DNA of 64,000 nucleotides from contig NC_088712.1 in NCBI RefSeq assembly GCF_963576615.1, positions 53,921,114-53,985,113 on the forward strand, read 5' to 3'. The DNA is from Watersipora subatra. Taxonomy: Eukaryota; Bryozoa; Gymnolaemata; Cheilostomatida; Watersiporidae. Below the pieces are notes generated by a model that was not told the origin of the DNA, made no database searches, and saw nothing but the letters and a program-made list of their open reading frames with translations. Below are positions 1 through 10,113 of the stretch, in pieces (within the stretch, counting starts at the first letter, position 1; each line of letters starts with the position of its first letter). A program made the translations under genes and the position numbers.

Positions 1-239
1 TTTATAAAACCAGTGATATTGATCATAAAAAGGAGAAAAGTTGTTGATGCAAACCAATAATTTTGCAGTTACGGTACAGCCCACAAATTAATTAAGTCAA
101 GTAAAGTTTTTTTTTTGCATGGCCCAAAGGGGTGAGTTTGGAAAGGTCTTGGAACGGATTAGGCAATTTATGTACATGCATTTTACTGTTCTTATAACAC
201 AGATTCCCTATATCATAAACATTCCTGGAACAAATTATT

Positions 240-450
240 TACGTTATAGGATCATCTACTGTAGTTTGCTGTGAGTTCATGCATTATATTATATAATAAT
301 ATAATAATGATAATGCACAGTTCACTTTGTGTATCAGTAAAACATGCTTTTCCTGAATGTGAAAAAAATTATGTTTTATTTTTTAATCAAGGAGATTTCG
401 GTGAAATTGTATATGAAACAACTGGCTTTTAGTACATCCAACAAGGTTAA
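240..450. repeat. Dispersed repeat (host of MITE copy 1)
   Basis: This stretch is similar to 27540-27722. Shared segments include 'cagtaaaaca', 'gaatgtgaaaaaaatt' and 'tagtacatccaacaaggtta'. A piggyBac-type MITE is inserted at its TTAA (447-450), and the copy at 27722 is uninterrupted. The repeat class was not identified. Bases 1-239 hold no gene I can recognise. Confidence 0.55.
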
Positions 451-1331
451 AGGTTGACTCGCAGCAAAATTCACATTACAGTTATTTGATATCAAAAGAT
501 TCACCATGTCTTACTTTGTTGTGTTGTAGGTGCCAAATATGTGGAAATGTGATTAAAAGCTCTTAAAAGCTAAAAAGCGAACCGAACCGTTAATCGCAGC
601 CACGCGAAACCGCCGTAGTTTGGATTCTCTTTCCAAAACGGCTCAAATGGGACGTAGTTGTGGGAGATGGTTTTTGTTTACACTTTCATGCACCCTCATT
701 CGTCGAAATATATTCACAAATATACTTCACGCATTCAATAAAGCCATGTCTATTGTCCTTACGTGTCTATTTCATCATCATTGTAATGCTGTCACTTTTA
801 GCAGTGATATCTTATAACTTACCATAAAAATTCTTTAATTTTTAACCTTATCTCGAAGGAGTACATATCATTGGCTGATAATCAAGATGAGCCTGTTGGT
901 CACCTGTGATAATCGAAAAGTGCTGCAAAAATTATTTGCGAAGCACTGGGTCACATGATCAGATTACGACTTGACAATTAGATCAAGCCGAAACAAAACT
1001 GTAAAGTAGCGAGCATCTATATTTGATACGGGGTCTTCGGTAAAACCCGAAGTGTTTGTCATAAACTAGTGCTACGATAAGTTTTATTTTGAGCTTTTTA
1101 TTGGCCTTTCAATTCACATGAGAACATCACGTGACAAGACATTAATCAAACTCTCATGACAACGTCAGAGAAATAAACGGATTACAATTTATGGCGGCTT
1201 TTCGTTTTTGAGCTTTTAAGAGCTTGTAATCACATTTCCACATATTTTGCACCTACAACACAACAGAGTAAGACATGGTGAATCTTTTGATACCAAATAA
1301 CTGTAATGTGAATTTTGTTGCAAGTCAACCT
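451..1331. mobile_element. piggyBac-type MITE, copy 1
   Basis: Non-autonomous element of about 0.9 kb with long inverted termini. The left end reads AGGTTGACTCGCAGC and the right end is the near reverse complement (GCAAGTCAACCT). About 130 bp at each end are inverted, including the complement of a 'cacattacagttat' motif. It is flanked by TTAA on the left and ATAA, a decayed TTAA, on the right. Only short non-homologous ORFs lie inside, so it would depend on a transposase from elsewhere. TTAA targets are typical of piggyBac elements; family membership is inferred from the target and the copies, not from a transposase. Confidence 0.75.
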
Positions 1332-2109
1332 ATAAGAACACTGCTATAGATAAAAGGATATTTAGCCTACCTCATACTAGTAGTTACTAGATGATATAAG
1401 TCAAGCTATTTTATATTCACTTGAGTATGATCAGAGTTTTTATCTTTTGAACAAAGTCTTGAGTGAACTCCCAAAACTGCTGAATATTTACATAATTATA
1501 GTGATTACTTATATAGTCATAATTTTTACTTCGCTTTATTATTTTTTTGAGTTGTCTATTGTACTCGCTAGCATTATTTAGAGAAATCGTGTTTTTGAGG
1601 ACATAACTCTGAAACATTTTTGACAGTTGTGTGTTCCATTCAACTTAAGAGTTCATGTGTAGCTACATACATAATGTATTACAATAATTATAAACGGTAC
1701 ACTATCCTTTATTTTAGTTTTCATGTAAAATTTTATGTACATGTATTAGGTTACACACACTATCATCCTATCATGGTTGCTAGTATGTTTATTTGAGTCA
1801 TAAATTTGATTCTTATGCTGTTCCTGATAGTTGAAAGTTTATTACCTGTTCACCAAATGCCTGGGTAAAGTATATAAGTTACTGTTTAGTGAACGATCTG
1901 CAAGTGTACTGTACTCGATCGCTTACTAAAATACTAATTTGAGAATTGTTTCTGCTTCCATTTTGAAGAGAAGACAACTGGTTATTCTGCAACAAATTGA
2001 TTTATTGGTGTTCTTTTACTTAGTATAAAAGTTTATCAGAAACCATAATGTTCATTGAGTTTTGATTGAATTTTAAAAAGCAGAGGTCATGGAATTGAGT
2101 ACAACATCT
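1332..2109. other. Intronic or upstream spacer, no gene seen
   Basis: AT-rich sequence between MITE copy 1 and the 33-bp minisatellite. Short ORFs here have no recognisable similarity. No exon coding for the segment of NUDT22 that should precede 2592 was found, so the upstream exons probably lie left of the window. Confidence 0.4.
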
Positions 2110-2535
2110 GGTAACTAGAGCTCTATTGAAAATGTTCTGTAGTGTAACTATAGCTCAACTGAAGGTGTATGGTAGTGTAACTATAGCTTTACTGAAGGTG
2201 TACTGTAGTGTAACTATAGCTCTACTGAAGATATCCTGTAGTGTAACTATAGCTTTACTGAAGGTTTACTGTAGTGTAACTATAGCTCTACTGAAGATGT
2301 ACTGTAGTGTAACTATAGCTCAACTGAAGGTGTACTGTAGTGTAACCATAGCTTTACTGAATGTGTACTGTAGTGTGACTATAGCTTTACTGGAGATGTA
2401 CTCTAGTGGAACTATAGCTTCATTGAAGATGTACTGTAATGTAACTATAGCTCTACTGAAGATGTCCTGTAGTGTGACTATAGCTGTACTATGTACTGTA
2501 ATGTAACTATAGCTCGACTAACGCTGTACTGTAGT
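2110..2535. repeat. 33-bp minisatellite in NUDT22-like intron
   Basis: About 12-13 imperfect tandem copies of a 33-bp unit (core 'tactgtagtgtaactatag' plus 'ctctactgaaggt'). The period is a multiple of three and the unit lacks stops in one frame, so a spurious repetitive ORF crosses it. The array ends about 55 bp before the splice acceptor of the NUDT22-like exon at 2592. Confidence 0.85.
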
Positions 2536-2591
2536 GTAACTAGGGCATGCTGGATGAAGAAGGATTTCAACTTGTTTTTCTCGGTTTAAAG

Positions 2592-2707
2592 GCGTTGGCT
2601 CTCTGCTACTTACCAGTGATGATCAGATAGTTTTGCTGAAGAGAAGCATGTCTTGTGCTGAAGCACCAGGACTCTATGATATACCAGGGGGGCACCCTGA
2701 GCCACAG
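2592..2707 (+). CDS. NUDT22: NUDT22-like exon a (Nudix core)
   Basis: Acceptor ...tttaaag and donor CAG|gttagt. It encodes [19 protein letters not shown] and then [15 protein letters not shown]. The first codon is split, with one base coming from an unseen upstream exon. The exon ends in phase 0. Confidence 0.87.
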
Positions 2708-5700
2708 GTTAGTTGGAGACATTGAACTTGAGATGAAAAACTGGTCATGGAGACCGAGCAGTTCTTGGCTTTGATCGTATATCGATTACTAATAGACTAT
2801 TAATGGTGCGCTGTAAGGTTACCGTGTTTGCGGGAAACTCGTATACTTCTCCACAAGTTAGTATGCTCTAACTTTGTTATGACATGATATCAGAGCTTGG
2901 CTTAATGCCAGTACTATTCCTTAGTTGAAGGGGTGGACATACAGAGACTAAATCGAAGCTTTGAAAGTGCGTATATATCAGCCGAAGCCATCAGTTTGTA
3001 AGGAACAATGGCTGGGGTCAAAATCTAATTCAGGAAATCGTCGATGTTATAGCCATTTCCTGTTTTATTGTTGCATGATTCTAGTTGTATTTTTAATGAC
3101 AATTAAATCATTGGTAAAAAATTAAAGTGAATATTGAATCTGTTAATAATATGTTATCTAATCAAGAGTGACCTTCGGTTGAATTTGGCTGATTTAAACT
3201 GTTTACTATAGCCATTCAGTTGCAAGCCTTTGACTTCGATTACTTGAACTTCTTTTCTCAAATCGATGTTCCATTCGGTTGCTCCTCTCTCTTAGCAGTA
3301 GTTTAGCTGGATATTATTTAAGGAAAACATTGTAAAGTTTTCATGCATAATTTGCCTCTTCTCAAAGCCAGGTTTGTGTGATAATTTAACAACTTTTTGA
3401 CAGCTCAGTCGAAGTTTAACAGTGATCATGAAAGTTATCATGCCCACAATTGCGTATACATATTTATTAATGACTTTTGTATCGAACTTTTTCAAATATT
3501 GACCTAGTTTGATATGGAAGCCTGTTGCGTTATCAGTATCCCGACAGTTTACAATTCCTGGTACTGAAGAGAATAATGCACTTTTCCATGTGCGCATTCA
3601 AATTCACTGACAAAGAGTGGACAACTCCAAATATAACAAAATTTCTTTCATAGAACCAACTAGTTTAAAGTACATTATTAAAGTGACTACTTACAAATTA
3701 CAAGTTTTGCAAATCTTTTTCTGTTTTCATGGAAGTTGGTCGATGGTTGTCAATTCCATACTAGGCCATCACTTAAATATACCTCTTCCACTGCTAGTAC
3801 TTGATGATGACTCACCCTTCGATGGGGAATGAGTCAGGAAATATTATCGGTGAAGTTCAAATACGTTTAAAGGGTCACTCGCATCGAATTTTACAGATTG
3901 ACTTGCAACAAAATTCACATTACAGTTATTTGGTATTAAAAGATTCACCATATTTTGCTGTGTTGTAGGTGCCAAATATGTGGGAATGTGATTACAAGCT
4001 CTTAAAAGCTCAAAAACGAACAGTTAATCGCAGCCACACGAGACCGTCGTAGTTTGGATTCTCTTTCCAAAATGGCTCAAATGTGACGTAGCTGTTGTAG
4101 ATGGTTTCTGTTTACACTTTCATGCAACCTTATTCGTCGAAATATTTTCACAAATATACTTCACGCATTCAATAAAACCAGGTCTATTGTTCTTATGCGT
4201 CTATTCTATCGTCATTGTAATGCTGTCACTTTTAGCAGTGATATCTTATAATTTACCGTAAAAATTCGTTTAATTTTTTAGCTTTAGCTTGAAGGAGTAC
4301 ATATCATTGTCTGATAATCATGACGAGCCTGTTGGTCACTTGTGATAATCGAAAAGTGCTGCAGAAATTATTTGCGAAGTATTGGGTCACATGATCAGAT
4401 TACGACTTGCCGATTAGACCAAACCGAAACAAAACTGTAAAGTAGCGAGCATCTATATTTGATACGGGATCTTCGGTAAAACCCGAATTGTTTGTCATAA
4501 ACTAGTGCTACGATAAGTTTTATATTGAGCTTTTTATTGGCCTTTCAATTCACGTGAGAACATACGTGACAAGACAATAAATAAATTTCATGACTACGCC
4601 AGAGAAATAAAGAGATTCCAATCTACGGCGGCTTTTCGTTTTTGAGCTTTTAAGAGCTTTTAATCACATTCTCACCTATTTGGCACCTTTAACACAACAG
4701 AGTAAGACATGGTGAATCTTTTGATACCAAATAACTGTAATGTGAATTTTGTTGCAAGTCAACCTTTAAAGTTTAATCTGAGTGACCTTTAACAATTGAA
4801 ACAATCATGAAGCCGAAGCATTCTCATAAGACTCATTTGTTCCTAGGATAAAAGTGTCTAGTTAAGCCTTAGTACCTAAACTGACTGCTTGCTCACTCAG
4901 TCACGGATTCTCAGCCTACTCATCTACCGGTAAAACCACTAAGTGACAGCTCTCTCCTTGCAATGTGACCCACTCACTTCCCAATAACAATGTTAAGTGT
5001 TTCACCCACCGCTGGTGCTGTGGATCATCCAGCAAAGAGCTCTAGTCAGCTCATCAGCTCTCATTATTTCGCAGGAGATCATGGGTAAAGTGAGCATCAG
5101 AAATGCTGATTATTCCTTGTTCACCGAAGATGTCATCAGAGAGGAAGTATTCTCTTCTATACTGCGAGAGATTCATGATGAGGTGAATTTACCTGCGGTA
5201 TCTCTTGACCAACCACTCCTCCTTGGTGTTGCCATTAACACACTCAGCGGAGGAAGACCCAGCTCTGAATTTATCATCAGGTATGCGAAGCTGTTGATGC
5301 TTGCAGCCATTTGTTTTAAAGGTTGACTTGCAACAAAATTCACATTACCGTTATTTGGTATGAAAAGATTCACTATGTCTTACTCTGTTGTGTTGTAGGT
5401 GCAAAATCTGTGGAAAGGTGATTACAAGCTCTTAAAAGCTCAAAAATGAACAGAAAATCGCAGCCACACGAGACCGACGTAGTTTGGATTCCCTTTCCAA
5501 AACGGCTCAAATGTGATGTAGTTGTGAGAGATGGTTTCTGTTTACACTTTCTTGCAACCTTATTCGTCGAAATATTTTCACAAATATACTTCACGCATTC
5601 AATAAAACTATGTCTATTGATCTTACGCGTCTGTTTTATTGTCATCGTAATGCTGTCACTTTTAGCACTGATATCTTATAACTTACCGTAAAAAGTCGTT

Positions 5701-7208
5701 AAATTTTTTAACCTTACCTCGAATAAGTACATATCATTGTCTGATAATCATGACGAGCCTGCTGGTCACCTGTGATAATCGAAAGGTGCTGCAAAAATTA
5801 TTTGCGAAGTATTGGGTCACATGATCAGATTACTACTTGGCTATTGAATAATGCCGAAACAAAACTGTAAAGTAGCGAGCATCTATATTTGACACGGGGT
5901 CTTCGGTAAAACCCGAAGTGTTTGTCATAAACTAGTACTACTATAAGTTTTGTATTGAGCTTTGTATTGGCCTTTTAATTCACGTGAGAACATACGTGAC
6001 AAGACGATAACCAAATTTCGTGGTTACGTCATCGCAATAAAGATATTCCAATCTACGGTGGCTTTTCGTTTTTGAGCTTTTAAGAGCTTGTAATCACATT
6101 TCCACATATTTGGCACCTACAACACAACAGAGTAAGACATGGTGAATCTTTTGATACCAAATAACTGTAATGTGAATTTTGTTGCAAGTCAACCTTTAAG
6201 CTTTTCTAGTACTGTACATGTATACTTTTATAATGAATCTGGGTACGCTTGGCGGTAATATTATAATAATGTTATATGTAATAATATTATACGAGTATGC
6301 TTGGCAGTCCTATGCACTGTGAGAGACAGTAATGAGTAACCAGTATGTGCATGATCAATTTGTGAATTGGCTAGGCAGCTGAGTGGTTACCCGAGTTCAA
6401 TTTTCATGCAAGGCAATATTTCCTAACACACCTAGCGTGGCTTCAAACGGACAGATGGATGCTGCTCTTATTATAGTAAAGATTGAGGCATGTGATTTGA
6501 CTGAAGTATTTTATTGGTTAAACACGAGTTGTATTGAGGAACCATGTTGAGGTATTAGATTGTACCGCAGGCCATGGATAGGATGGTGTGGCAATGAGCA
6601 ACAGGTAGTGAGAAATACTACAGACTCACTCACTCTCATATAATCTCCGGAATAAGTGTTTTACAGAAGGGATGGACAAGAGGGGCCTTCGCTACCATCA
6701 ATATGTGTCCATATCGCTAACAAAGCTATAAATAATAATAATATAATTTCATCATTGGTCAATAAGACCAATTAGTAGTACTTAAGTTACCTATAACAAG
6801 TATTTATAAGTGTTATAAATGCTTGTTATAGGTAGCAAAGTCATTATTATTAGGATATGTTTAATTAACCATAATATCCTATTAATAGGATATTATTATT
6901 CAGCTGCAGTAGGATATTGTTATTGTACTAGATAGCAGTTAGACTGTTAACTAGTACAATAATATTATCTAGTTGAATAACAACATCTCTATCTTTAGTT
7001 TTCCCATTTTAGAACAAGTTTAACTGGGGAGGAGGTTGTAAAGTTATATCACGAAGGAAGCCAGTTGGAGGCAGATGAATCCACTGACATTAAGCTTGTT
7101 CCGCATAGCCAGATTCCTACTCTCAGAGACTCAACGTTGTGGAGTGTCCTTGCACCCAGTGCGAAAGGCTGTTTTCTCTTATATGTAGACTACCTCAATT
7201 CCTTGTAA
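2592..7208 (+). CDS. NUDT22: NUDT22-like UDP-sugar diphosphatase, 3' part of gene
   Basis: Nudix hydrolase of the NUDT22 family. In vertebrates this enzyme cleaves UDP-glucose and UDP-galactose to UMP and sugar phosphate, feeding pyrimidine salvage. Three exons are seen: 2592-2707, 5075-5280 and 7013-7208 with stop TAA at 7206-7208. All have GT-AG borders and compatible phases (2/3-codon start, phase 0, phase 2). They encode the stretch from [11 protein letters not shown] through the family signature [14 protein letters not shown], the Nudix helix around [10 protein letters not shown], the QPLLLGVA strand, and the C-terminal [12 protein letters not shown]. The Nudix box is split by an intron after GGHPEPQ. 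The N-terminal exons are not in the window. A possible polyadenylation signal AATAAA is at 7769-7774. Two MITEs and a minisatellite occupy its introns. Identification is by remembered family sequence and is strong. Confidence 0.88.
3871..4765. mobile_element. piggyBac-type MITE, copy 2
   Basis: TTAA at 3867-3870 and 4766-4769 flank the element. The left end has a short extra segment (AGGGTCACTCGCATCG) before the usual GATTGACTTGCAAC terminus. The right end is GCAAGTCAACCT. The body is clearly homologous to copies 1, 3 and 4. It lies in an intron of the NUDT22-like gene. Confidence 0.78.
5075..5280 (+). CDS. NUDT22: NUDT22-like exon b (Nudix helix)
   Basis: Acceptor 'ttatttcgcag', donor 'atcatcag|gtatgcg'. 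It starts in phase 0 with EIMGKVS and ends after two bases of an Arg codon. It carries [15 protein letters not shown], the Nudix helix with its Arg-Glu and Asp-Glu metal ligands, and [12 protein letters not shown] piggyBac-type MITE begins only 39 bp after the donor. Confidence 0.88.
5320..6195. mobile_element. piggyBac-type MITE, copy 3
   Basis: The cleanest copy. TTAA occurs at 5316-5319 and at 6196-6199, with termini AGGTTGACTTGCAAC and GTTGCAAGTCAACCT. It has about 130-bp inverted termini and lies in the NUDT22-like intron right after exon b. Confidence 0.82.
6363..6490 (+). mobile_element. tRNA-derived SINE, copy 1
   Basis: It has a B-box-like 'cccgagttcaa' and a tail module 'gtggcttc' followed by 'cttattatagtaaag'. 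The same order is seen at 22705-22850, which identifies a dispersed family. The A box is degenerate. Confidence 0.55.
6788..6964. repeat. Cluster of three short palindromes
   Basis: The first is 6788-6834, with 22-nt arms (21 of 22 paired) and a GTG loop. The second is the perfect 22-bp palindrome at 6873-6894 (AATATCCT/AGGATATT). The third pairs TATTGTACTAG with CTAGTACAATA around 6922-6964. All lie in the last NUDT22-like intron, less than 230 bp before the acceptor. Confidence 0.7.
7013..7208 (+). CDS. NUDT22: NUDT22-like terminal exon
   Basis: Acceptor 'cccattttag'. One base completes the split Arg codon, then [15 protein letters not shown]. The end, [20 protein letters not shown], matches the conserved C-terminus of the family. 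Stop TAA at 7206-7208. The frame and phase agree with the preceding exon. Confidence 0.88.
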
Positions 7209-9941
7209 ACTTCACTTATACTTCCCTTGGTAGTCAGTTTTATTATACCATTCCAACTGTGATTCAGAATGTTTATCTCATAATTTTAATGTGCTCAAAC
7301 TGCGAGTGTTTTCTGTTTCAACAATCAGCTGCGACAGCTTCTTTTGCTCGCATAACATTGTACATTCAACCGTTTGCTGGTCTGTTGTCTTTCGTTCTGC
7401 TCTCTAAGCAGTGTGCATTGATCCTTCGGGTAGCTGATTGCCAACAGAGATGAGTTAGTAAATATCATTCATGTAGCATTGCTGTTCAGTTTTGTAGATA
7501 TCGTAAAACTAAGTGCTATCAGTACCTCTGCCTGTTTGTGAAACTCTGTTTTACAGTTTTCCCATTTGTTTTTTATAAACAAAGCTATTTTTCATGTTGT
7601 AGTTAACAGTGACATTTTCCAAGAATTTTATAATTTGTTTGCCTATATGATATAAATTTTCTATGACAACTTTACATGCCATTCAGGGCCATCCAACATC
7701 TGGCTTTTTTATGTGTGCAATTTTATCTCTTTTTTTGCAGAATTATTAAACCATTTAGCTCAGGTTGCAATAAAAATAGCGCTTGTAACCAAGTCCTTTT
7801 TCAAGCTTTTAACAAGCACAATAGACAAGTATGTGTCATTTTATTTATAGGTAAGCTAAACATGCATAGTTGGTCATAGTTAGAGAATAAGAGAAAGTTG
7901 GTGTAATGGTATCAGTTTTTTTCGATATGGGAATCGTCCTGCCGCGGAGTTTGTCGAACCTTTTCGTTGCAGTTGACGATAATCTCTTACACAGTACGGT
8001 ATGTACTATTTACATGCTTGAGGACGATATTGCGTGAAGCCTGAATGCGATTCGCATTTTCCACATCGATGGTATAAACTGCATGCGCGGTTTAGTTCCG
8101 GTTCATGCCGCGGAAGTTGCCCGAAGAACTGCGTGTATTTTTAGTAGTATTACTGCTGTACAGACGTTTATCAAATGTGTTGCTACATAAGCTACAATTC
8201 AATTAAATTGATAGCATCATATATTGCTTTATATATGTATTTTATTTTGCATCATTTTCCGTGTAGGCACCTCAATTCATGCTTTTTAATGCCCATTATC
8301 ACGAAAGCTTGTCAAATAACTCTACGCAGGGCTGTCACCATTACAAAGATCACAACTGTGCATTGATAAGTACTCATTAATGCCCAGATGTAAATGTATT
8401 GCATTTGCAGTAAACTTTTGCCTGGGTATCTATATACAGTAGTTGCATTATGTTGCTTTAACAGTATCAGTAGGGGATCAGTATTAAGCATGTCACAGTC
8501 TTGCAGTATAATTGCATTGCGTATTTTTACTACTCCCAGTCTGCAGTGTACATACAGTACAACTATTTTCTATATTTGTGCAGTAAGCAGTATTGGTGAA
8601 GTAGCAGTATTGCCTGCTAGGGCAATGGGAGTATTGCCTACCAGTGTAGTGGCAGTATTTCCTGCTGATGCAGTGGTAGTATTATTGCCTACTGGTGCAG
8701 TGACAGTATTGCCTAATGGTGCAGTGACAGTATTACCTACTTGTGCAGTGGCAGTATTGCTTACTGCACAATGTGCAGTGCTGGATGCAGTAGCAACTTT
8801 AGTATTTTTCTGTTGTCTGAATCCAAGCCATAAACTGAAAATAGATATAGTTTTTTATGCTTTTTTATTTGAACTGATAGCATTGATTTTTGATTGTGCC
8901 TGCTAAAGTAAATGAGACTGGCTCAACAGGTTGAACAAACTTTGAGTTAGAATTTGAATTTGAGAATTAGAGTAATTTGTTTGCTGGTTTCATTTCAATG
9001 CTGGCAGACAATCCAAAATATTTAAGTTTTGTAATAGCTCCCTGGTTTCCACAATGAATAGTAATGAATTAAGAGACAAATCATTCCTTGATAATTTAAT
9101 AATAAATCTCTATATTTCATTATTGTTCGATTTACAATGTGCAAATTGTTGTAAACTTTGACTTTGGAAAACCTTTTCATTTGTGGCAAGGCATCTGAAT
9201 AACCGTAATGACTTTTTACTGCTGCGCTGTAAGGTTGACTTAGAATGTGTTTACATAAAAATGCATAGAGACTCATTGAAGGTTTGCGTCAATTTTATAA
9301 AATCTTGGACCTTTTTCAACATCGCTACCAGTTTTCTCAGTGATAGTCACTAATGTAAATAGTGCTGCAAATTTTGCCTAGTTTAAGCAATTTGCTATTG
9401 TTTCAAATCTGTCATGCTATTATAGAACATGAAAACGGGGTGCATCAGGTTTGAGTAGAGCTGAGTAAATCACATAGGGTAAGTCACGAAGCCTTTGAAA
9501 ATCTCAACAAAATTTTTAATAAAGTTTAAAGCAGTTTTGCATATACAAATGGAGAGCTTGAAACGTGCTGAACCACAATTAAGGATGCATTTATTCTGAC
9601 GATTCAAGATAGAAAAAACATTGAAATTATGGTGTCGCCGCCTAGTTTGTTGCACCAACTGTTGCTACGTCACATGATATATTATGGCTGCACAGATAAA
9701 GCCAAAGCTGCTGATTAAATATTTCTAAATTTGTTGGGAAAAGAACATCCTTTTAAAGACAGTTTGGGATCAATAATATATTTATTTAATTAACATGACA
9801 TCTGGTGTCGCACTTATCATGTCGACTATTAATAAGCACCATATATCACAATACACTATACACATGCACATCACCATATGTCATAAAGGAGTCATGACGC
9901 TATGTCTATTTTTAGTAGTTGCTGTTACCTGTAGATGTGGT
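7209..9941. other. Spacer between NUDT22-like and STK19-like genes
   Basis: Holds the presumed NUDT22-like 3' UTR, with AATAAA at 7769-7774. A CpG-richer patch at about 7930-8130 includes 'ccgcggaagttg', an ETS-like site. That patch could be a promoter for the downstream gene, but this is only inferred. A 24-bp minisatellite is at 8595-8775. Other ORFs are short and unrecognised. Confidence 0.4.
8595..8775. repeat. 24-bp minisatellite
   Basis: About seven copies of a 24-bp unit (gcagtgacagtattgcctaa plus tggt). The period is a multiple of three, producing a spurious repetitive ORF (AVTVLPNG type). Confidence 0.75.
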
Positions 9942-10113
9942 ATGCTGAAGCGGAAGCTGAAAGCTAACATAGAACAAGCATTGGTTGCAAAAAGAAAATC
10001 TGAAGAAGAAAAGCTTGATATATTGTTTTCGTTTTCTGGTACAGTTCGGCCGACAAGTGTCGCTGAGTGCTTGCATTATATCCGAGGCCTCGTTGATTGG
10101 AGGAAGTTTTTAG
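9942..10113 (+). CDS. STK19: STK19-like exon 1 (start uncertain)
   Basis: Encodes a basic segment followed by SVAECLHYIRGLVDWRKFL. Donor is 'tttttag|gttagt' after one base of the next codon. The in-frame reading continues upstream to 9795 with a low-complexity hydrophobic stretch that does not look like this family, so the ATG at 9942 is preferred. Confidence 0.6.

Noticed and set aside
2126-2506. 126-codon repetitive ORF
   Set aside because: Explained by the 33-bp minisatellite within the NUDT22-like intron.
7139-7453. 104-codon ORF overlapping the NUDT22-like terminal exon
   Set aside because: Different frame from the conserved reading, so a shadow ORF.
8394-8906. 170-codon ORF with AVTVLP repeats
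   Set aside because: Its core is the 24-bp minisatellite and no family is recognised.
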